From assembly GCA_026393275.1 (NCBI GenBank), contig JAPLAM010000097.1, positions 1-39,413 on the forward strand: DNA of 39,413 nucleotides, written 5' to 3'. The stretch is from Arthrobacter sp. (GTDB lineage: Bacteria > Actinomycetota > Actinomycetes > Actinomycetales > Micrococcaceae). The notes under the pieces were generated by a model. It was not told the origin of the DNA. It did not search any database and saw only the letters and a list, made by a program, of their open reading frames with translations. Made by a program: the position numbers and the translations under genes. Below, one piece after another: positions 36,148 through 39,413 of the stretch (position 1 is its first letter; every line of letters begins with the position of its first letter).

Positions 36148-37782
36148 TTAGCTTTCGGTGGGGGACGCGGCGTGGCCGGCCAGTGAAGAGACGAGCTGCT
36201 GGGGCTGGCGGACACCGGCGGCACGGTCCGTGAGGTGCAGCCGGAGCACCGGCCGGCCGTGTTCGGAGAGGACCTGCGCGTCGCCCGCGGCCTGGGCTGA
36301 AATCAGCTCGCCGAAGGTGAAGGGCCGGTCGGGGATGGCCAGATCCGTAGCGGACGCGGCCGTGACCTGCAGGAAGACGCCGATGGCCGGGCCGCCCTTG
36401 TGGAACTGTCCGGTGGAGTGCAGGAACCGCGGTCCCCAGCCGAAAGTGACGGGACGGCCGCTGATGCCGGCCAGCTCGTCACGGATGCCCTCCAGCGGGG
36501 CGTAGCTGAGCCGGTCGAAATAGGCCTGGACGCTCAGATAGCCGTCCGCGCCGAGCTGGCCGAGCAGCGCACTGACGGCCTCCGCCGCGGTGCCGGCGTC
36601 ACCGAGCCAGTCGCCGCCACGGACCTCGATGGCTCCGTCGGTGAAGTTCGCCGGCGTCGGTTCCGGCTGTGCGTCCAGCAGTCCGCGGGCGGCGGACTTG
36701 GCTGCCTCAACGTCGGGCTGGTCGAAGGGGTTGATCCCCAGCAGCCGTCCCGCGACGGCGGTGGCGAATTCCCACGTAATCATCTGGGCGGCGAGGCCGC
36801 CGGCGATGGCCGCCTCGTTGGCGCCAAGCTCGACGTCGGCGTCGGCCGCCACCAGCCTGATCACCAGCACGTCCTTGGCCCCGCCGGTGACCTCGGGGGC
36901 GTGCGGTCCGGCGACGACCGGCAGGACGCCGGTGCCGAGTTTGCCGGTGGACTCGGCGATGAGCTGTTCGGCCCAGTCGGCGAAGCCCACTATCCCCGAG
37001 CCGTCCTCGGCGATGACGATCTTGTCGCGCAGCGGGTTGGTGCCGCCCAACGCCGCGCCCAGAGCGAGGCCGATGTTCTCCGCGCTGTCGTCGTTGAGGA
37101 TTTCGGCGGTCTCTTCGGCCTCATCCAGGAACGCCTGCAGATCCACGCCGGCCAGCCCGCAGGGCACCAGCCCGAAGGCGGTCAGTGCGGAGTAGCGGCC
37201 GCCGACGTGCGGGTCGGCGTTGAAGACGGCACGGTAGCCGGCCTCCCTGGCAGACTTGTCCAGCGGGGAACCCGGGTCCGTGACGATGATGATGCGGCTC
37301 TTCGCGTCGACGCCGGCCTCGGTGAAAGCGTGTTCGAAGGCCCGGCGCTGCGAGTCGGTCTCCAGGGTCGAACCCGACTTGGAGGACACCACGATGGCGG
37401 TCTCCGTGAGCCGGTCCGCGAGGGCAGCGGCGACCTGTTCAGGGTCGGTGCTGTCCAGCACTGTCAGCTCGACGCCGGCGGTGCCGGCGATGACCTCGGG
37501 GGCCAGCGAGGAGCCGCCCATGCCGCACAGGACGATCCGGTTGACGCCCTCGGCGCGGAGCGCGTCGCGGAGCGCCAGGATGTCCGGCAGGAGCGCCTGT
37601 GAGACGGTGGCCGCCTCCACCCAGCCGAGCCGGACCGCGGCCTCGGCTTCGGCGTCGGGACCCCACAGGGTGGCGTCCTTGGCGAAGATCCGGGTGGCGA
37701 CCCGGTCCTCCAGGAGGGCGGGCAGGTGCTGTTCGTGGGCCTGGCGGGGGGCGCCCGCGGCGTCGTAGCTGAGAGTGGTCAT
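36148..37782 (-). CDS. pgi: Glucose-6-phosphate isomerase (SIS-domain type)
   Basis: Interconverts glucose-6-phosphate and fructose-6-phosphate. The 544-residue protein has two sugar-isomerase (SIS) halves. The first shows VLCGMGGSSLAPEVIAGTAG and IVVSSKSGSTLETDSQ, with YRAVFNADPHVGGRYSALT at the phosphate loop. The second contains ELGANEAAIAGGLAAQMITW and a late His in RFLHSTGQFHKGGPAIGVFL. The overall pattern differs from the classical long Pgi (no GxxFGxRxS-type signature seen by eye). It resembles the variant form found inside pentose phosphate operons of Micrococcales; a second, classical Pgi elsewhere is possible. The gene begins 6 bp after tal ends. Confidence 0.88.
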   Translation of the reverse strand: MTTLSYDAAGAPRQAHEQHLPALLEDRVATRIFAKDATLWGPDAEAEAAVRLGWVEAATVSQALLPDILALRDALRAEGVNRIVLCGMGGSSLAPEVIAGTAGVELTVLDSTDPEQVAAALADRLTETAIVVSSKSGSTLETDSQRRAFEHAFTEAGVDAKSRIIIVTDPGSPLDKSAREAGYRAVFNADPHVGGRYSALTAFGLVPCGLAGVDLQAFLDEAEETAEILNDDSAENIGLALGAALGGTNPLRDKIVIAEDGSGIVGFADWAEQLIAESTGKLGTGVLPVVAGPHAPEVTGGAKDVLVIRLVAADADVELGANEAAIAGGLAAQMITWEFATAVAGRLLGINPFDQPDVEAAKSAARGLLDAQPEPTPANFTDGAIEVRGGDWLGDAGTAAEAVSALLGQLGADGYLSVQAYFDRLSYAPLEGIRDELAGISGRPVTFGWGPRFLHSTGQFHKGGPAIGVFLQVTAASATDLAIPDRPFTFGELISAQAAGDAQVLSEHGRPVLRLHLTDRAAGVRQPQQLVSSLAGHAASPTES

Positions 37783-37788
37783 GGGGGA

Positions 37789-38919
37789 CTATGCGTCCTT
37801 CCGTGCAGCGGCGAGGGCAACCTCGACGTCGGCCAGCAGTTCCTTCCAGCTTGCCACAAACTTGTCAAGCCCTTCGGACTCAAGTACGGCGACGACGTCG
37901 TTGTAGGAGATGCCGAGGGCGTCGAGCGCGTTGAGGGTCGCGTTCGCGTCGTTGTAGCCGCGGGTGACCGTATCGCCGGTGACGGCGCCGTGGTCGTAGG
38001 TGGCGTCCAGAGTTTTCTCCGGCATGGTGTTGACGACGCCGGGGGCGACGAGCCCGGTCACGTACATGGTGTCCGGGTAGGCCGGGTCCTTGACCCCGGT
38101 GGAGGCCCACAGCGGGCGCTGTGGGCGCGCTCCGGCCTCGGCGAGGAGGCCCCAGCGCTCGGTGGAGAAGAGCTCTTCGTAGACCTGGTAGGCCAGCCGG
38201 GCGTTCGCGAGGCCGGCCTTGCCCTTGAGGGCCCTGGCTTCGTCGGTGCCGATGGCGTTCAGGCGCTTGTCGATTTCGGTGTCCACGCGGGAGACGAAGA
38301 AGGACGCCACGGAGTGGATCTTGGACAGGTCGTGGCCGTTTTCCTTGGCCTGTTCGAGTCCGCTCTGGAAGGCGTTGACTACGGCGCGGTAGCGTTCCAG
38401 CGAGAAGATCAGCGTCACGTTGACGCTGATGCCGCTCGCCAGCGTGGCGGTGATGGCCTCGAGTCCCTCGAGCGTGGCGGGGATCTTGATCAGGACGTTG
38501 TCCTTGTTGACCTGGCCGTACAGTTCCTTGGCCTCGGCGATGGTGCCGGCGGTGTCCCAGGCGAGGCGCGGGTCCACCTCGATGGAGACGCGGCCGTCGA
38601 CGCCGTTCGAGGCCGCGTACACGGGAGCGAACAGATCGCAGGCGTCGGCGACGTCGGTGGTGGTGATCGCGAAGACCGTTTCGTCGACGCTGGCGCCGGC
38701 GGCCGCCGCATCCTTGATCTTGGCGTCGTAATCGGTGCCGGTGGTGATGGCTGCGTGGAAGATACTCGGGTTCGTGGTGACGCCGACGACGTTCTTCTCT
38801 TCAATCAGCTTGCGCAGCGAGCCGCTGGCCAGGCGGCCGCGGGAGAGGTCGTCGAGCCAGATCGAGACGCCGGCGTCGGACAGCTGCTGCGTGGGGGTGG
38901 AGCTGGGGGTGGTGTTCAA
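37789..38919 (-). CDS. tal: Transaldolase
   Basis: Transfers a three-carbon dihydroxyacetone unit between sugar phosphates in the non-oxidative pentose phosphate pathway. The 376-residue protein has the N-terminal [19 protein letters not shown] and [14 protein letters not shown]. The Schiff-base Lys is in [16 protein letters not shown]. It also has [29 protein letters not shown] and [20 protein letters not shown]. This is the longer actinobacterial class. The TTG at 38919 is chosen, with aggag 6 bases upstream. A longer frame reaching to 39216 runs into tkt and through an intergenic hairpin, so it is not credible. Confidence 0.95.
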   Translation of the reverse strand: MNTTPSSTPTQQLSDAGVSIWLDDLSRGRLASGSLRKLIEEKNVVGVTTNPSIFHAAITTGTDYDAKIKDAAAAGASVDETVFAITTTDVADACDLFAPVYAASNGVDGRVSIEVDPRLAWDTAGTIAEAKELYGQVNKDNVLIKIPATLEGLEAITATLASGISVNVTLIFSLERYRAVVNAFQSGLEQAKENGHDLSKIHSVASFFVSRVDTEIDKRLNAIGTDEARALKGKAGLANARLAYQVYEELFSTERWGLLAEAGARPQRPLWASTGVKDPAYPDTMYVTGLVAPGVVNTMPEKTLDATYDHGAVTGDTVTRGYNDANATLNALDALGISYNDVVAVLESEGLDKFVASWKELLADVEVALAAARKDA

Positions 38920-38938
38920 GGGTGACTCCTGAAGTCGG

Positions 38939-38966
38939 GGGCCGCCGCCGGTTGGGGCGGCGGCCC
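38939..38966 (-). other. Intercistronic hairpin between tkt and tal
   Basis: A perfect 11-bp GC stem (gggccgccgcc with ggcggcggccc around a 6-base loop) occupies the tkt-tal spacer. In the mRNA it ends 8 bases before the tal ribosome binding site. No T-run follows. It may stabilise the mRNA or set the relative expression of the two genes. Confidence 0.7.
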
Positions 38967-38986
38967 GAAAGGCGTGAAGATTTAGG

Positions 38987-39413
38987 TCAGGCCGTGAGGC
39001 CGGCGAGTGAGTCCTTGGCGGCGGCCGCCACGGCTTCGGCGGTGATGCCGAATTCCTGGAAGAGGCGTTTGTAGTCCGCGGAGGCGCCGAAGTGCTCGAG
39101 GCTGATGGAGCGGCCGGCGTCGCCGACGAATTCGCGCCAGCCCAGGGCGAGGCCGGCTTCGACCGAGACGCGGGCCTTGACGCCGGCGGGGAGCACGGCC
39201 TCACGGTAGGCGGCATCCTGCTTGTTGAACCATTCGACGCAGGGCATGGACACGACCCGGGTGGGGATCCCCTCGGCCTGCAGGGCTTCGCGGGCGGCCA
39301 CGGCGAGCTGGACTTCGGAGCCGGTGCCGATCAGGATGACCTGCGCCGCCACGGTGGCGCCGTCGCGGGAGGCTTCGGCCAGGACGTAGCCGCCCTTCGC
39401 GACGCCGGCGGTC
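38987..39413 (-). CDS. tkt: Transketolase, C-terminal part
   Basis: The frame is open to the right edge of the window, so only the last 142 or so codons are present. They form the C-terminal transketolase domain: [56 protein letters not shown] and [20 protein letters not shown]. The domain helps bind the sugar phosphate and regulates the enzyme. Transketolase moves two-carbon units with thiamine diphosphate, in the same pathway as the downstream tal gene. The gene heads the visible part of the minus-strand operon. Confidence 0.95.
   Translation of the reverse strand, partial: TAGVAKGGYVLAEASRDGATVAAQVILIGTGSEVQLAVAAREALQAEGIPTRVVSMPCVEWFNKQDAAYREAVLPAGVKARVSVEAGLALGWREFVGDAGRSISLEHFGASADYKRLFQEFGITAEAVAAAAKDSLAGLTA

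Noticed and set aside
39217..39413. Separate short gene at the right edge
   Set aside because: The frame is continuous with the conserved transketolase C-terminus, so it is part of tkt and not a small gene starting at an internal GTG.

Overview
The window is about 39.4 kb of high-GC chromosomal DNA. Its gene content and order point to an Actinobacterium of the Micrococcaceae (Arthrobacter/Pseudarthrobacter type). The evidence is WhiA, RbpA and OpcA, a CoaE fused to a GrpB-like domain, the order uvrC-rapZ-yvcK-whiA, the order gapA-pgk-tpiA-secG, and a tkt-tal-pgi-zwf-opcA-pgl cluster. I assign the genus by overall resemblance, not by a database search. I see no prophage, insertion sequence, CRISPR array, tRNA or rRNA.

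Layout. Positions 1-942 are the 3' end of rpsA, followed by a strong terminator. Positions 1.1-3.9 kb are accessory: a DUF1810 protein, a VOC/glyoxalase protein, a GC-rich tandem repeat with a period of about 124 bp, a GNAT acetyltransferase and an IMPACT/YigZ protein. The IMPACT gene diverges from coaE across only 22 bp. coaE is followed by uvrB and a universal stress protein. On the minus strand, 7.8-12.2 kb carries a Ski2-like DUF3516 helicase, a GNAT acetyltransferase and an S33 peptidase. Positions 12.3-13.8 kb hold a two-gene redox/esterase operon whose promoter is flanked by two similar operator-like palindromes. A trans-aconitate methyltransferase-like gene follows, then a heterodimeric ABC exporter with a distal YtrA-type GntR regulator. 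Positions 18.8-27.8 kb carry uvrA, an acyltransferase, uvrC, rapZ, yvcK and whiA. Positions 28.0-32.9 kb carry sodA, lower glycolysis (gapA, pgk, tpiA), secG and rbpA. From 32.8 kb to the end, the minus strand carries the pentose phosphate operon, reading tkt(partial)-tal-pgi-zwf-opcA-pgl.

How the genes work together. All three subunits of the UvrABC excision nuclease are in the window but lie in three separate transcription units. The glycolytic and pentose phosphate operons converge at rbpA/pgl. RapZ, YvcK and WhiA form a conserved unit tied to envelope precursor metabolism and cell division or development.

The most interesting signal is in the non-coding DNA. Several genes (the IMPACT gene, coaE, uvrB, the GNAT gene at 9681, uvrA and uvrC, with the helicase and pgk less sure) lack a usable Shine-Dalgarno sequence. 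Each has a TANNNT -10 hexamer ending 6-8 bp before the start codon, which predicts leaderless mRNAs. At 3903-3924 two such promoters face away from each other and their -10 boxes overlap. uvrA also has a near-consensus LexA box next to its -10. No wholly new multi-gene system is evident; the coding content is mostly conserved housekeeping genes.
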